A stretch of DNA of 64,000 nucleotides from Laspinema sp963821735 (GCA_963821735.1 CAWGFK010000010.1:111963-175962), one strand, 5' to 3'; shown: positions 27,218 to 37,700, counted from the first letter of the stretch. Numbers and translations: made by a program. Notes: generated by a model not told the origin, from the sequence alone.

Positions 27218-27814
27218 ATGAACCCAGATAATAGCCGACCCGATCGCGACAACCCCATTCCAGGAGAACCATTAACACCGCCAAATCCGGGCATTTCCAG
27301 AGGCGATCGCCCGTATAGTGCCTCTGAACCCTTCCCAAACCCTGCCCCTGATGAACTGCGACGGGAACAAGAACGTCACATTCAAAACCTCGGGGAACTG
27401 CGACAAGAAGAGGCGCGATTAAGCCGACAGCTTCAGGAATTACGACAACAAGAAGAACATCTCCACCGGCGAATTGAAGGAATCCAATTGGAAGAAGAGG
27501 AACGGCGCATTGCTGAAGTTAGACGCAGACTGGCCTTAAGCAAGACTAATCAAGTGATTTACTATCTGATGGGAGCATTGGGCGTTTTATTAATTTTGCG
27601 GGTCCTGTTGCGGCTATTAGGCGCAAACCCAGACAACCAGTTTGCCGGATTTATTTATGCCTTATCCTCTCCCTTTGTTACGCCGTTTGAAACCTTGTTT
27701 ACAACCCCAACCTTTGGAAATTCTGCTTTTGAATTTAACGCTTTGATTGCGATTGCCGTCTATGGATTACTAACTTGGCTGGTGATTCGGCTACTGGAAT
27801 TAATTTGGAATTAA
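27218..27814 (+). CDS. YggT-family membrane protein with coiled-coil N-terminus
   Basis: 198 residues. The first 45 residues are Pro-rich. Residues 50-105 form a strongly charged coiled coil (REEARLSRQLQELRQQEEHL). The C-terminal 85 residues contain two membrane segments (VIYYLMGALGVLLILRVLLR and FNALIAIAVYGLLTWLVIRL) in the YggT arrangement. YggT proteins are linked to osmotic response, chromophore and chloroplast/cytochrome assembly in various organisms; the coiled-coil extension here is unusual for the family. An AGGAAGG stretch precedes the ATG. Confidence 0.7.
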   Translation: MNPDNSRPDRDNPIPGEPLTPPNPGISRGDRPYSASEPFPNPAPDELRREQERHIQNLGELRQEEARLSRQLQELRQQEEHLHRRIEGIQLEEEERRIAEVRRRLALSKTNQVIYYLMGALGVLLILRVLLRLLGANPDNQFAGFIYALSSPFVTPFETLFTTPTFGNSAFEFNALIAIAVYGLLTWLVIRLLELIWN

Positions 27815-27850
27815 CCTAAATTGATACCCCACTTGATCGCACCCCCTAAA

Positions 27851-27884
27851 AAAAGGAGAGAGGCAACCCCATCGGGATTGCCTC
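27851..27884 (-). terminator. Terminator for ndhB
   Basis: GAGGCAACCCC (27860-27870) pairs with GGGATTGCCTC (27874-27884). On the minus strand the hairpin is followed by CTCCTTTTTTT, so it ends the ndhB transcript; it lies between two convergent genes. Confidence 0.8.
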
Positions 27885-27921
27885 TAAAAAATATTACCGT
27901 TAACAATTTACACGGCTTTTA

Positions 27922-29496
27922 TTAAGGGGTGTTGGCAGCATCCAAGTCCGCCGGACTGGTTAACGTTGCAACGGGGACAGTTTTCCCCATAGAGGCTTGC
28001 AACATTGAGGTCCGAGAAACAGAATTATTCGCCAAAGTAAACAGGGGATTAGACAGAATCCCAGCCAGGGAAGTGGCAATCACCGTGAGGATTAAACCCA
28101 CTTGGAGCGATCGCATTCCCCGTAAATTCCAGCGAATTTCTGGATAATTTCTGACCGCCTCGGACATTTCTTGCGGTTCCTTAACCACCATCATCTTAAC
28201 CACGCGGATGTAGTAGTAAATCGAAACCACACTGGTTAATAAACCGAGCAAGACTAAGCCATAAAGACCCGCTTGCCAACCAGCCCAGAACAGATAAATC
28301 TTTCCGAAAAATCCAGCCAGGGGAGGAATCCCACCCAGAGAGAGCAAACAAATACTTAACCCCAGGGTTAACAACGGGTCTTTTTGATACAGCCCCGCAT
28401 ATTCGCTAATTTGATCCGTTCCCGTTCGCAGGGTGAAGAGAATCAAACAGGTGAATGCACCCAAGTTCATGAACAGATAAACCAGCAGATAAAAAATCAT
28501 GCTGGCATATCCGGCATCGGTATTGGCAATCAAACCAATCATCACAAAACCCGCTTGTCCGATGGAGGAATAGGCAAGCATCCGTTTGAGACTGGTTTGA
28601 GCGAGGGCCACCACATTACCCAAAACCATACTGAGGATGGCGAGGGCAGTAAACACAAAATGCCACTCTTCTTGGACGAGGGGGAATGCCGTCGTCAGCA
28701 GACGAATCGCCAGGGCAAACCCTGCCGCTTTAGAACCCACCGAGAGGAACGCCACAACCGGGGTGGGAGAGCCTTCGTAAACGTCGGGAGTCCATTGGTG
28801 GAAGGGAACCGCCGAGATTTTGAACGAAATACCGGCAATCACGAATACCAGGGAAATCACCAGACCAATTGAGGGGCCTGTGCCAGAAGCGGTTATGCCA
28901 GCAGCGATCGCACTTAAGCGAGTTTCTCCGCCCGAAAGTCCATACAGCAGAGACATTCCATAGAGAAACACTGCCGAAGAGGCAGCGCCAATCAGCAGAT
29001 ATTTTAAAGCCGCCTCATTGGAACGAGGATCCAGCTTCATATAACCCGTGAGCAGATACGATGAAATACTCAGGGTTTCCAAAGACACAAAAATCATCAC
29101 CAACTCATCTGCCCCAGAGAGGAACATTCCCCCCAGGGTTGCGGTGAGCAAAATCATCAGAAACTCGCCCATTGCGGTGCCGGAGTTTTCCACATAGCGG
29201 ATCGACATCAAAACGGTAACCACCGCAGACAAGGCGATAATCCCGCGAAAGATCACACTCATGGAGTCCCCATTGAACCCACCGAGGAACGAAATCGGGT
29301 CACTGGCATCCCATTGATAAACCAGCGCCACCAGGGCCGCTAGTAGACCGGCGATCGCCATGTAGGGGGTCACTTTCAGCGACTCCCGTCCTACGATCAG
29401 GTCATAAACCAGGACCACCAGGAGGGTGACGATCACAATTCCCTCTGGCAAAATTATTCCAGCATTAAGCTGGGCGGCAAGATTAGCAAAGTTCAT
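27922..29496 (-). CDS. ndhB: NAD(P)H-quinone oxidoreductase subunit 2 (NdhB)
   Basis: 524 residues with about 14 membrane helices. NdhB is a proton-pumping membrane subunit of the cyanobacterial NDH-1 complex, used in respiration, cyclic electron flow and CO2 uptake in thylakoids. The core reads ISSYLLTGYMKLDPRSNEAA, then LKYLLIGAASSAVFLYGMSL, PFHQWTPDVYEGSPTPVVAF and MLAYSSIGQAGFVMIGL. It includes the conserved lysine, glutamate and histidine positions of the antiporter-like subunits. Length and sequence are complete. It forms a single-gene unit ending at a good terminator. Confidence 0.95.
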   Translation of the reverse strand: MNFANLAAQLNAGIILPEGIVIVTLLVVLVYDLIVGRESLKVTPYMAIAGLLAALVALVYQWDASDPISFLGGFNGDSMSVIFRGIIALSAVVTVLMSIRYVENSGTAMGEFLMILLTATLGGMFLSGADELVMIFVSLETLSISSYLLTGYMKLDPRSNEAALKYLLIGAASSAVFLYGMSLLYGLSGGETRLSAIAAGITASGTGPSIGLVISLVFVIAGISFKISAVPFHQWTPDVYEGSPTPVVAFLSVGSKAAGFALAIRLLTTAFPLVQEEWHFVFTALAILSMVLGNVVALAQTSLKRMLAYSSIGQAGFVMIGLIANTDAGYASMIFYLLVYLFMNLGAFTCLILFTLRTGTDQISEYAGLYQKDPLLTLGLSICLLSLGGIPPLAGFFGKIYLFWAGWQAGLYGLVLLGLLTSVVSIYYYIRVVKMMVVKEPQEMSEAVRNYPEIRWNLRGMRSLQVGLILTVIATSLAGILSNPLFTLANNSVSRTSMLQASMGKTVPVATLTSPADLDAANTP

Positions 29497-30240
29497 AGCA
29501 AGTTATGGGCAGATACAATACAATCACTCAGCAGCAAGTTGGTGCAGGGTGTGCATTAGCAATTCTTTACATCTTGCATCTTACCTTGATATCCGCCCGA
29601 ACCCCTCGAATCACCCCGACTCCTCTGGTTGAAACCCGGTGATATCCCACCGGATTGATTCATCGCAACCAACGGGTTTTTGTTGAGGGTAACGCCTAAA
29701 ACCCATTGCAACTGGGGAGAAAGCGCCAGTCCCATCCGCGATTTCTTCACGCCCTTCCCCATTTTTGCCTCCGGTTTCCTCTGCTTGTGTTAGGGTCAAT
29801 TTAGGGAGCTTCTCCCCAACTCTATGGACCTCAGATAGAAAAAACTCTGATCCGAGTGGGATGTTAAGTTGCCCTTGATCACCCCCATCTATAGATATAA
29901 AGGAGATCGGGAACCCTGGCGATCCAGAACCGAGGCGATCGCCTCGTTCAACTCCTGCGGGTAGAAGTCAGTCTCAGCCTCCGGCCTCAAGTCCCCAGCA
30001 CCGAACGGCCCATGCACCGATACCGCAACTCGCTCAGTTTTGCGAAATCGGATATCAATCGCGATCGGCACGGATCGACCGGCAGCCATCAACGGCAAAA
30101 ACCGGGCAGCCATCCTCATTCAATCAGAGGCAGCTACATTCCCGCTAGACTGATGCCCCCTTTCCCGATGCCCCCTTGACATTTCCCCCAAAAAGCTCTA
30201 AAGCTGACGTTCTACAAAGCTGCTATCCCCAAAAGGTGCC
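29497..30240. other. Region between ndhB and topA
   Basis: No strongly supported gene is present. Several weak minus-strand frames occur; only 29889-30119 is listed separately. A TTGACA at 30176-30181 with a weak TAAAGC about 17 bases later could drive topA. Confidence 0.35.
29889..30119 (-). CDS. Possible small hypothetical protein
   Basis: 76 codons from the ATG at 30119. The predicted protein is mixed charged/hydrophobic with no recognised family, signal peptide or membrane helix. It is divergent from topA. Support is limited to an open frame with reasonable codon use. Confidence 0.25.
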   Translation of the reverse strand: MRMAARFLPLMAAGRSVPIAIDIRFRKTERVAVSVHGPFGAGDLRPEAETDFYPQELNEAIASVLDRQGSRSPLYL

Positions 30241-32908
30241 ATGTCAACCCTCGTCATCGTCGAATCTCCAACCAAAGCCCGCACGATTCGGAACTTCTTG
30301 CCGAACGACTATCGCGTAGAGGCATCGATGGGTCACGTGCGCGATCTGCCCTCCTCTGCCGATGAAATTCCCGAACAAGTCAAAGGGGAAAAATGGGCGC
30401 AGCTTGGGGTCAATGTAGAAGCCGATTTTGAGCCTCTCTACGTCATCCCCAAAACCAAGCAAAAAGTCGTCAAAACCCTCAGAGATGCCCTTAAACAGGC
30501 CGATGAGCTGATTCTGGCAACGGACGAAGACCGGGAAGGAGAAAGTATTAGTTGGCATCTGCAAGAAGTGCTCAAACCCAAGGTGCCCATTAAGCGCATG
30601 GTGTTTCACGAAATCACCCGGGAGGCGATTCGTGATGCCCTCAACAATTGCCGCACGATTGATTACCAACTGGTCCATGCCCAAGAAACCAGGCGGATTT
30701 TAGACCGCTTGGTGGGTTATACCCTCTCGCCCCTGTTATGGAAAAAAATCGCCTCGGGACTCTCTGCCGGTCGGGTGCAGTCTGTGGCGGTGCGCCTGTT
30801 GGTGCAACGCGAACGGCAGCGTCGTGCCTTCCGTCAAGGGTCCTATTGGGATTTAAAAGCCCGTTTAGTTCAGGCCAAAACTCCGTTTGAAACCAAACTG
30901 GTCACCTTGGGCGATCGCAAAGTTGCCACCGGCAGCGACTTTGATGAATCCACCGGCCAAATTATCGCCGGTCGCAACTGTCGTCCTCCTCAACGAAGAA
31001 CAAGCCCGGGCCTTGGTTACCCAACTCACGGGCAAACCTTGGCAAGTCGCTAAAGTTGAGGAACGTCCCACCACTCGCAAACCCTCGCCCCCCTTTACCA
31101 CCTCCACCCTCCAACAGGAGGCCAACCGCAAACTGCGGTTATCGGCCAGGGATACGATGAAAATTGCCCAAAGTCTCTACGAAAATGGGTACATCACCTA
31201 CATGAGAACCGACTCGGTGCATCTGTCAGAACAGGCCCTCACCGCAGCGCGGACCTGTGTGGCAGAAATGTATGGGAAAGAGTATCTCAGCCCCAAACCT
31301 AGGCAATATGCCACCAAGAGCAAAGGGGCCCAGGAAGCCCATGAAGCGATTCGTCCGGCGGGAAGCAGTTTCCGCACTCCCCAACAAACCCCCCTCTCGG
31401 GACGGGAATTACAACTCTATGATTTGATTTGGAAACGCACCGTCGCCAGCCAAATGGCCGATGCCCGTCAAACCATCGTGGTGGTAGATTTGCGGGTAGA
31501 GAATGCCGGATTTCGGTCCAGTGGCAAGCGGATTGATTTCCCGGGATTTTTGCGCGCTTATGTGGAAGGGTCGGATGATCCGGATGCGGCGTTAGAGGAC
31601 CAAGAGGTGATTTTACCGGCTTTAAAAGTTGGCGATCGCCCAGAGTGCAAAAATATTGAGGCAGTGGGCCATGAAACCCAACCCCCCGCCCGCTATACGG
31701 AAGCCTCCCTGGTCAAAACCCTAGAAAGCGAAGGAATTGGGCGTCCGAGTACCTACGCCAGTATTATCAGTACCATCATCGATCGCGGCTATTCCATCCT
31801 CAAAGGCAATGCCTTAGTGCCAACCTTTACCGCCTTTGCCGTCACCGATTTGTTGGAAAAATACTTCCCCGAATTGGTAGACCCCGGCTTTACTGCGAAA
31901 ATGGAACGCACCTTGGATGATATTTCCACCGGAGAAGCGGCATGGTTGCCCTATCTTCAGAAATTTTATCTCGGGGAAACCGGCCTAGAAACCCAAGTCA
32001 AGCAACAGGAAAGTGCGATCGACCCCAACCAAGCCCGTAGCGTCGAATTGGAGAACCTCGATGCCAAAGTTCGCATCGGGCGCTATGGACCCTATATCGA
32101 AGCCGACAATGGCGATGGCGTCGTTACCGCCTCCATTCCCAAGGACCTCACCCCCTCGGACCTGGACCCGGAACAAGTCCAACAGATTCTCAAGCAAAAA
32201 ACCGAAGGACCGGAACAACTCGGCACCGACCCCAACACCGGGCTGCCAATTTATATCATGATTGGTAAATACGGCCCTTACGTCCAACTGGGAGAAACCA
32301 CGGAAGAGAATAAAAAACCCAAACGGGCTTCTTTTCCGAAAGGCGTCACCGCTGAAAACTTAACCTTAGATCAAGCGGTGGGACTGTTAGCCTTGCCGCG
32401 CACCTTGGGAGTGCATCCCGAAAATGGCGGCAAAATCCAAGCCAGTTTAGGGCGATTTGGACCTTATGTGGTGTGCGATCGCGGGAAAGAAGAGGGCAAA
32501 GAATATCGGTCCTTGAAAGCCGGAGATGATGTCCTCAGCATCACCCTCCCTCGCGCCTTAGAGTTACTCGCCGAACCGAAAAAGGGACGCAGTAGCAAAA
32601 CCAGCAAAGCCAAAGAACCCCTGCGCGAACTCGGCAAACATCCCGCAGATGACGAACCCGTGAACGTTTACGACGGACCCTACGGACCCTACGTCAAACA
32701 TGGCAAAACCAATGCCTCAGTACCCGAAGGCACCACCGTAGAAGATGTCACCTTGGCACAAGCGGTGGAACTGCTGGCGGCTAAAGCATCTACTTCTAAA
32801 AGTAAGAGTAAGAGTAGTAGCAGCAAATCCAAAACCAGTAGTACCAAGTCCAAAACGGGGACAACGAAGAAAAAATCCACAACTTCCACAGCGAAGAAAA
32901 AAAGTTAA
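30241..32908 (+). CDS. topA: DNA topoisomerase I (type IA), frameshifted
   Basis: The enzyme relaxes negative supercoils through a tyrosine-DNA intermediate. The first frame holds the Toprim domain (STLVIVESPTKARTIRNFL, later LATDEDREGESISWHLQEVL). The second holds the active-site Tyr in YITYMRTDSVHLS and the C-terminal topoisomerase repeats (IGRYGPYIEADNGDG, IGKYGPYVQLGE, GRFGPYVVCDRG, YGPYVKHGK). A Lys/Ser/Thr-rich tail ends the protein. One extra A at 30976-30977 shifts the frame between IIAGR and TVVLLNEEQARALV, so the first frame would stop at 31053. Corrected length is about 888 residues. The enzyme is normally essential, so a sequence error is the likely cause. Confidence 0.93.
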
Positions 32909-32920
32909 TCCCTGAATTAA

Positions 32921-32955
32921 GGGTGCGTGAAGAGGAAGATAACGCACCCTTTTTT
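32921..32955 (+). terminator. Rho-independent terminator of topA
   Basis: GGGTGCGT (32921-32928) pairs with ACGCACCC (32942-32949) and is followed by six T residues, 12 bases after the topA stop. Confidence 0.92.
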
Positions 32956-33033
32956 AATAGCTTATGGGGTCAATAGGACCAAACCCCTCTAAATTTGGGA
33001 TATAATCAAACCAAACCTAACCTGCGAGTTGCT

Positions 33034-33648
33034 ATGACTTCTACCCTCAGCCAACGCACCTATACGGTTGATGAATATTTAGCCCAAGAAATTGCCTCTC
33101 AGGATCGTCATGAATATCGTAATGGAACCCTTGTTCTGATGGCCGGTGGTACTCCCAATCATAATCAAATTACATTAAATTTAGCTGGGTCCTTAAATTT
33201 TGGTTTGCGACGCCAAACTTATCGGGTGTTTATCGCGGATCAACGGCTTTGGATTCCGGATCGGCGAATTTATACTTATCCTGATGTCATGGTGGTCGGT
33301 CAGCCGATAGAATTGCAGGAAGGACGCAAAGATACGATTACCAATCCGATTGTTATTGCGGAAGTGTTATCTCAGTCAACTCGCAGTTACGATAAAGATG
33401 AAAAATTTGCAGCCTATCGGACTATCGCCAGTTTTCGGGAGTATTTGTTGATTGACCAATACACCGCTCATGTGGAACATTACACCAAAACTGAGGACCA
33501 GGCTTGGCTGTTTCGCGAGTATGATAGTTTAGAAGCCACGGTTCCATTTCAATCCTTTGATTTCTCCCTATCCTTGGCGGATTTGTATGATAAAGTCGAT
33601 TTTGCCGAGGAAGAGGTGAAGGTTGAGTCGGATTTAGAACCGAGTTAA
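33034..33648 (+). CDS. Uma2 family (DUF820) endonuclease-like protein
   Basis: The ATG at 33034 (MTSTLSQRTYTVDEYLAQEI) gives 204 residues. A frame opening further upstream at 32995 runs through a TATAAT promoter box and is not used. The PD-(D/E)XK-like core is seen in ASQDRHEYRNGTLVLMAGGT, then RIYTYPDVMVVG, then NPIVIAEVLSQSTRSYDKDE and FREYLLIDQYTAHVEHYTK. Uma2 proteins are numerous in cyanobacteria and are usually called putative restriction endonucleases, though their cellular role is not clear. A decayed relative lies at 33984-34321. Confidence 0.85.
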   Translation: MTSTLSQRTYTVDEYLAQEIASQDRHEYRNGTLVLMAGGTPNHNQITLNLAGSLNFGLRRQTYRVFIADQRLWIPDRRIYTYPDVMVVGQPIELQEGRKDTITNPIVIAEVLSQSTRSYDKDEKFAAYRTIASFREYLLIDQYTAHVEHYTKTEDQAWLFREYDSLEATVPFQSFDFSLSLADLYDKVDFAEEEVKVESDLEPS

Positions 33649-33743
33649 TTTCCGGTTTGATGGGGAATAGTATCGCCTTGAAACAAGGCGTTAGACTAAG
33701 GGAGTTTTTGGATTCAGTTTGGTTCTGATTTAGATTTCGGACA

Positions 33744-33935
33744 TTAGGGAAGGGAAATGGTAAATTCTGTACCTTGGCTTAATGTAGAATTGACCGCTAG
33801 GGTTCCTGAGTGTTTTTCGACGATAATCTGACGGGCGATCGCAAACCCTATTCCGGTCCCTTCGCGGACCGCTTGGGTGGTAAATAAATGCTCAAAAATT
33901 TTAGTTTTCAGCGCTTCATTCCTCCCTATTCCCAT
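33744..33935 (-). pseudogene. Fragment of a histidine kinase ATPase domain
   Basis: 63 codons encode only the last part of a kinase catalytic domain: FEHLFTTQAVREGTGIGFAI (F-box and G2 box) and GTLAVNSTLSQGTEFTISLP. No upstream H-box or N-box follows in any frame. It is a remnant of a deleted sensor kinase gene. Confidence 0.8.
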
Positions 33936-33983
33936 GTATTTAACCTAAATCATCACTAAAATTGCTTTTATTATCCTGATTTA

Positions 33984-34321
33984 ATGGTCACTTGTAACCC
34001 AAAAACCGAGAAAACTCTACTTATAAATGCTTTCCTAAATTGATTGTTGAAGTGCTGTATCCCAGTACCGAAATTTGACCGAGAGGACAAGTTCAACGAT
34101 TACAAACCTTAAATAGTCTGGAATAGTATGTTTTGGTCAATACCCAACATCAACGAGTGGAAGTTTTCCGGAAGACTGAGGAAGAAAGATGGGTTTTTCA
34201 AAATTATACTTACGCTCAAACAATATTTACTTTAAGTAATTTCAATTTAACAGTTTCTTTTTTTGAAATTTATGAAGATTTTACCTTTGGAATAGACTCA
34301 AAAAATAGGCCACAAAACTAG
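33984..34321 (+). pseudogene. Decayed Uma2 family gene
   Basis: Pieces of a Uma2 protein are readable across frames: MVTCNPKTEK at 33984, then IVEVLYPSTE near 34043 followed by a stop, then QRLQTLNSLE and another stop. An open tail from about 34133 includes LVNTQHQRVEVFRKTEEERW. A frameshift and in-frame stops show that this copy is dead. It is a paralogue of the intact gene at 33034, not a duplicate of it. Confidence 0.75.
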
Positions 34322-34423
34322 AGGCAAGTCAGGCAACTCCAGAATTTGTTATTTCATAAATTACCGATAAAATAGGTGTTAAGTCATGAGTCTTTGATGA
34401 TAAGATCCCCTACGGAGTGTCAG

Positions 34424-36358
34424 ATGAAGAGAAGATTAGGTCAGGTTCAGTTACGGCAAAATGTTCTATTAATTGCGGCGATCGCCCTTTTTTACTGTGT
34501 TTTGGGCATCCTTGGACTCAAATTAGCCGTTCTCCCCGGTGATGTCACAGCAGTTTGGATTCCGGCAGGGGTGGGTTTGGGGGCAGTTCTGATCTGGGGA
34601 AACCGAATTTGGCCCGGTATTGCTTTGGGTTCCTTTGGTATTTCAGTGTTGTTAAGTCCCAGCCCCCTCAGTCTGGCAATCGGGGCAGTGACTGCGGTGG
34701 GAAATACCCTGACACCGCTGTGGGGGGCCGCTTTGATTCAACGCTTTACTCACACCCGCTATCCGTTCCATCGGGCGAATGAGGTGTTTATCTTTGTCGC
34801 CTGTGGGGCGATCGCCTCTCAAATTATCAGTGCCACCGTGGGCATTCTCGCCCTTTGTGTGGCGCAATGGGTAGAGTGGTCGAATTTTGCACAGTCGTGG
34901 GTGACTTGGTGGGTGTCTAATGTAGCGGGTGTGTTGATTTTCACCCCGGTTTTGTTGACTTGGCATCGCTTTTTAAGCCAGAGTTGGCAACCGAAAAAGG
35001 GGTCTCGAATTTTCTCTCACGTGGGAAAATTTATCTGGACAGAATTGCGGTCCCTAAGTCTGGAAAGTTGGAGTTGGTTTTTACTTTTTGATGGAGTGGT
35101 GAGTTTAGCTTTTTGGTATGGATATCCTGTGGAATATTTAATAATTCCCTTGTTGGGGTGGGCGGCATTTCGGTTTTCGGAACGCTGGACCACTTTAGCG
35201 ATCGCCCTGACGGGATTAATGGCGATCGGCGGAACCATTCTCAATCGCAGTTCCTTCGTCAGAGACAATCTCAACGCCTCTCTGCTTTTCTTAGAATCCT
35301 TTATTGGCGTCATCTCCATCACCACCCTGGTTCTAATTGCTGTCCTCAAAGAACGCCGTCACGCTTTAGAAGGCTTAAAACAAGCCAAAGCCGAACTAGA
35401 ATATAGGGTCATCGAACGGACTCAGGAACTCTCCCAAGCGAACGAACAACTCATAAGGCAAGAAGTTCATTTAAAAGAAAAAGCCGAGTCTCTAGCAACT
35501 GCTTTACGGCAACTCAAGCAAACTCAAGGTCAATTAATTCATAATGAAAAAATGACCAGTTTGGGGCAGTTAGTCGCGGGAATTGCTCATGAAATTAATA
35601 ATCCCGTAAGTTTTATTTACAGCAATCTCTCCCCTGCTACCGATTATTTTCAAGACATCCTGGATTTTTTATCCCTATATCAGGAAAAATATCCTGAACC
35701 CGACCCCGAAATTGTAGAAATGGAAACTCAAATTGACTTACCCTTTGTTAAAAAAGATTTGTTTAAACTCTTGAATTCTATGAAATCCGGGGCCGATCGC
35801 ATCCAGCGGATTGTCTTGAGTCTTCGGAATTTTTCCCGGTTAGATGAATCTCAGTTAAAAGCGGTCGATATTCACGAAGGATTGGAAAGTACCTTGCTGA
35901 TTCTACAACATCGAATCCAAGGGTCTGAGTCTTCAGATCACCCGATTGAAGTGATCAAAGATTATGGTACAGTCCCTCCCGTAGAATGTTTGGCGGGGGA
36001 GATTAATCAAGTGTTTATGAACCTTCTGAGCAATGCTGTTGATGCGATCGCAGCCCAAGTCCCCTCTGATTCGGGAACAATTCACATCCAGACCCGGGAA
36101 CTAGAAGGCGAGCAAATTCAAATTACCATTACTGATAATGGCAAGGGCATTGACCCCGCAGTTCAAAGTAAAATTTTTGACCCCTTTTTTACCACAAAAC
36201 CCGTAGGTCAAGGCACCGGATTAGGGCTTTATACCAGTTATGAGACTATTGTTAAAAAGCATCACGGCAGTCTAATTTGTAGTTCAGAACCGGGAGTTGG
36301 TACGACCTTTGAAATAATCCTTCCCCTCCGCACTACCTCCAACCCAAACCGGGAGTAA
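34424..36358 (+). CDS. MASE1-domain sensor histidine kinase
   Basis: From the ATG at 34424 (MKRRLGQVQLRQNVLLIAAI) the protein has 644 residues; GTG 34376 and ATG 34397 are alternative starts, but GGAG stands just before 34424. About eight membrane helices form a MASE1 domain (GLKLAVLPGDVTAVWIPAGV, LIWGNRIWPGIALGSFGISV). A coiled coil (IERTQELSQANEQLIRQE) follows, then the kinase: H-box GIAHEINNPVSFIYSNLS, N-box FMNLLSNAVDAIAAQ, G1 DNGKGIDPAV, G2 GQGTGLGLYTSYETI. The HEINNP type is common in cyanobacteria. No response regulator adjoins it, so it is an orphan kinase. Confidence 0.9.
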   Translation: MKRRLGQVQLRQNVLLIAAIALFYCVLGILGLKLAVLPGDVTAVWIPAGVGLGAVLIWGNRIWPGIALGSFGISVLLSPSPLSLAIGAVTAVGNTLTPLWGAALIQRFTHTRYPFHRANEVFIFVACGAIASQIISATVGILALCVAQWVEWSNFAQSWVTWWVSNVAGVLIFTPVLLTWHRFLSQSWQPKKGSRIFSHVGKFIWTELRSLSLESWSWFLLFDGVVSLAFWYGYPVEYLIIPLLGWAAFRFSERWTTLAIALTGLMAIGGTILNRSSFVRDNLNASLLFLESFIGVISITTLVLIAVLKERRHALEGLKQAKAELEYRVIERTQELSQANEQLIRQEVHLKEKAESLATALRQLKQTQGQLIHNEKMTSLGQLVAGIAHEINNPVSFIYSNLSPATDYFQDILDFLSLYQEKYPEPDPEIVEMETQIDLPFVKKDLFKLLNSMKSGADRIQRIVLSLRNFSRLDESQLKAVDIHEGLESTLLILQHRIQGSESSDHPIEVIKDYGTVPPVECLAGEINQVFMNLLSNAVDAIAAQVPSDSGTIHIQTRELEGEQIQITITDNGKGIDPAVQSKIFDPFFTTKPVGQGTGLGLYTSYETIVKKHHGSLICSSEPGVGTTFEIILPLRTTSNPNRE

Positions 36359-36404
36359 GGTGTTTTATCTCTTTCTCCGCCTAGGTCTAATCCGGGCTGA
36401 ATGG

Positions 36405-37700
36405 CTAGGATGTGTAAATGATAGCCCCCGGTATTTGCTGCATCTTTTTTTGGAGTTTTTTATCTTTATTTAGAGCAATAATCAAGGTTTGTTCCGGTAA
36501 TTCCATCTCCCCATAGAGTTGATGGACTATCTTGATATCCGCTAGGTCTGACTCATACCCCCAAGGACGGCGACGAACGACTCCTAAAATATACAAAGGT
36601 ATTTCTGGCAAATTTTGCACCTTTTTCTGCAAAAAATAGGCCATTTTAATCGCCCGATACTGTGTCAGTTGTTCGACGATATATTGGATTTGACTGTCTT
36701 GCAATCCGTGGGATAAAAACTCGTCACGGTCTTTAACGGTATTTCGTTCTTCTGCTAATAAAATAGCCTCTTCATGAGGCAAAATTGCCGCCGCATCTTC
36801 TGGGTTTTTCAACGATTGAGGATGAGACCATTCTATAAACTGTTGAGCTTGACGCTGAGTGATCATGCCGACTTTAATCGGTTTGACGGTCAATCCCCCC
36901 TGAGCATCTAACCCAACTCGGCTTAATTTCATCACCACATCGCTGGTTTGACAACCGGGACAACGCTGGAATTCTACTTCTATACTGGGACTGTAAAGGT
37001 GGGTATTTGCCTTCACTAATTCTGCTGCTTTAAAATAGTTTTCATCCTGAATCAATGTCAAAAAATTTGGATAAAACCGACCCTTGACATTCCCGATTCG
37101 TTCGGGTTGACTATACCATACATCGCACGCTTCACAGAAAGGTTTTTTGGCGGCAGAATAGGAGAATGTAATAATAATTCCCTCAATAATACTCAACTCC
37201 ACCAGCCAATACAGCCAATTTAATGTTTCGTTGAAAGCAAAATCACCTTTGACTGCCTCTCGAATCACCACGGCTTCTTGAGCGCTATATTTAACATATC
37301 CTAAAAACCCAGTTCTTCCGGTTTTGTCTTGCAAATATTCATCAATACTTTTACCGGAACTGTAAATACTTTCCTGTTCTAGGGGGGATAACAATTGGGG
37401 AAATCTTTGCTGGAATCGCCAGTAAGCTCCCCAAAATAAAGAACCATAAATTGCCAATCCGCTCACTCCAGCAAATAGACTGGACAGGAGGGGATTTCTC
37501 ACCTTGCCTTTTTGGATGGCATAAGTCATAACTTTGCCACCTATAGTCCCCATTGCGATAGGAAATATAAAGGCGAAATAAATCAAATAAGTGAGTAAAA
37601 AAGTAATGGCTCCAATGGTTATTCCTCCCAATAAGGAGGCCCCGATGAGCCACTGAAGACCGGAAAAGGGAACTTTATTAGTGGGTCGATATAATTTCAT
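36405..37700 (-). CDS. Membrane protein with cysteine pairs, unknown function
   Basis: 431 residues. The N-terminal third has two or three hydrophobic segments (LIGASLLGGITIGAITFLLT and LTYLIYFAFIFPIAMGTIGG, then LFAGVSGLAIYGSLFWGAYW) and a further one near WLYWLVELSIIEGIIITFSY. After it come two CxxC-type pairs (FCEACDVWYS and RCPGCQTSDV) that could bind zinc. The C-terminal part is soluble and alpha/beta-like (GVVRRRPWGYESDLADIKIV). I do not recognise a named family. It is convergent with the MASE1 kinase gene, separated by about 46 bases. Confidence 0.65.
   Translation of the reverse strand: MKLYRPTNKVPFSGLQWLIGASLLGGITIGAITFLLTYLIYFAFIFPIAMGTIGGKVMTYAIQKGKVRNPLLSSLFAGVSGLAIYGSLFWGAYWRFQQRFPQLLSPLEQESIYSSGKSIDEYLQDKTGRTGFLGYVKYSAQEAVVIREAVKGDFAFNETLNWLYWLVELSIIEGIIITFSYSAAKKPFCEACDVWYSQPERIGNVKGRFYPNFLTLIQDENYFKAAELVKANTHLYSPSIEVEFQRCPGCQTSDVVMKLSRVGLDAQGGLTVKPIKVGMITQRQAQQFIEWSHPQSLKNPEDAAAILPHEEAILLAEERNTVKDRDEFLSHGLQDSQIQYIVEQLTQYRAIKMAYFLQKKVQNLPEIPLYILGVVRRRPWGYESDLADIKIVHQLYGEMELPEQTLIIALNKDKKLQKKMQQIPGAIIYTS

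Noticed and set aside
29556..29799. Two overlapping minus-strand open frames between ndhB and topA
   Set aside because: They overlap in different frames without similarity to known proteins or a good start signal.
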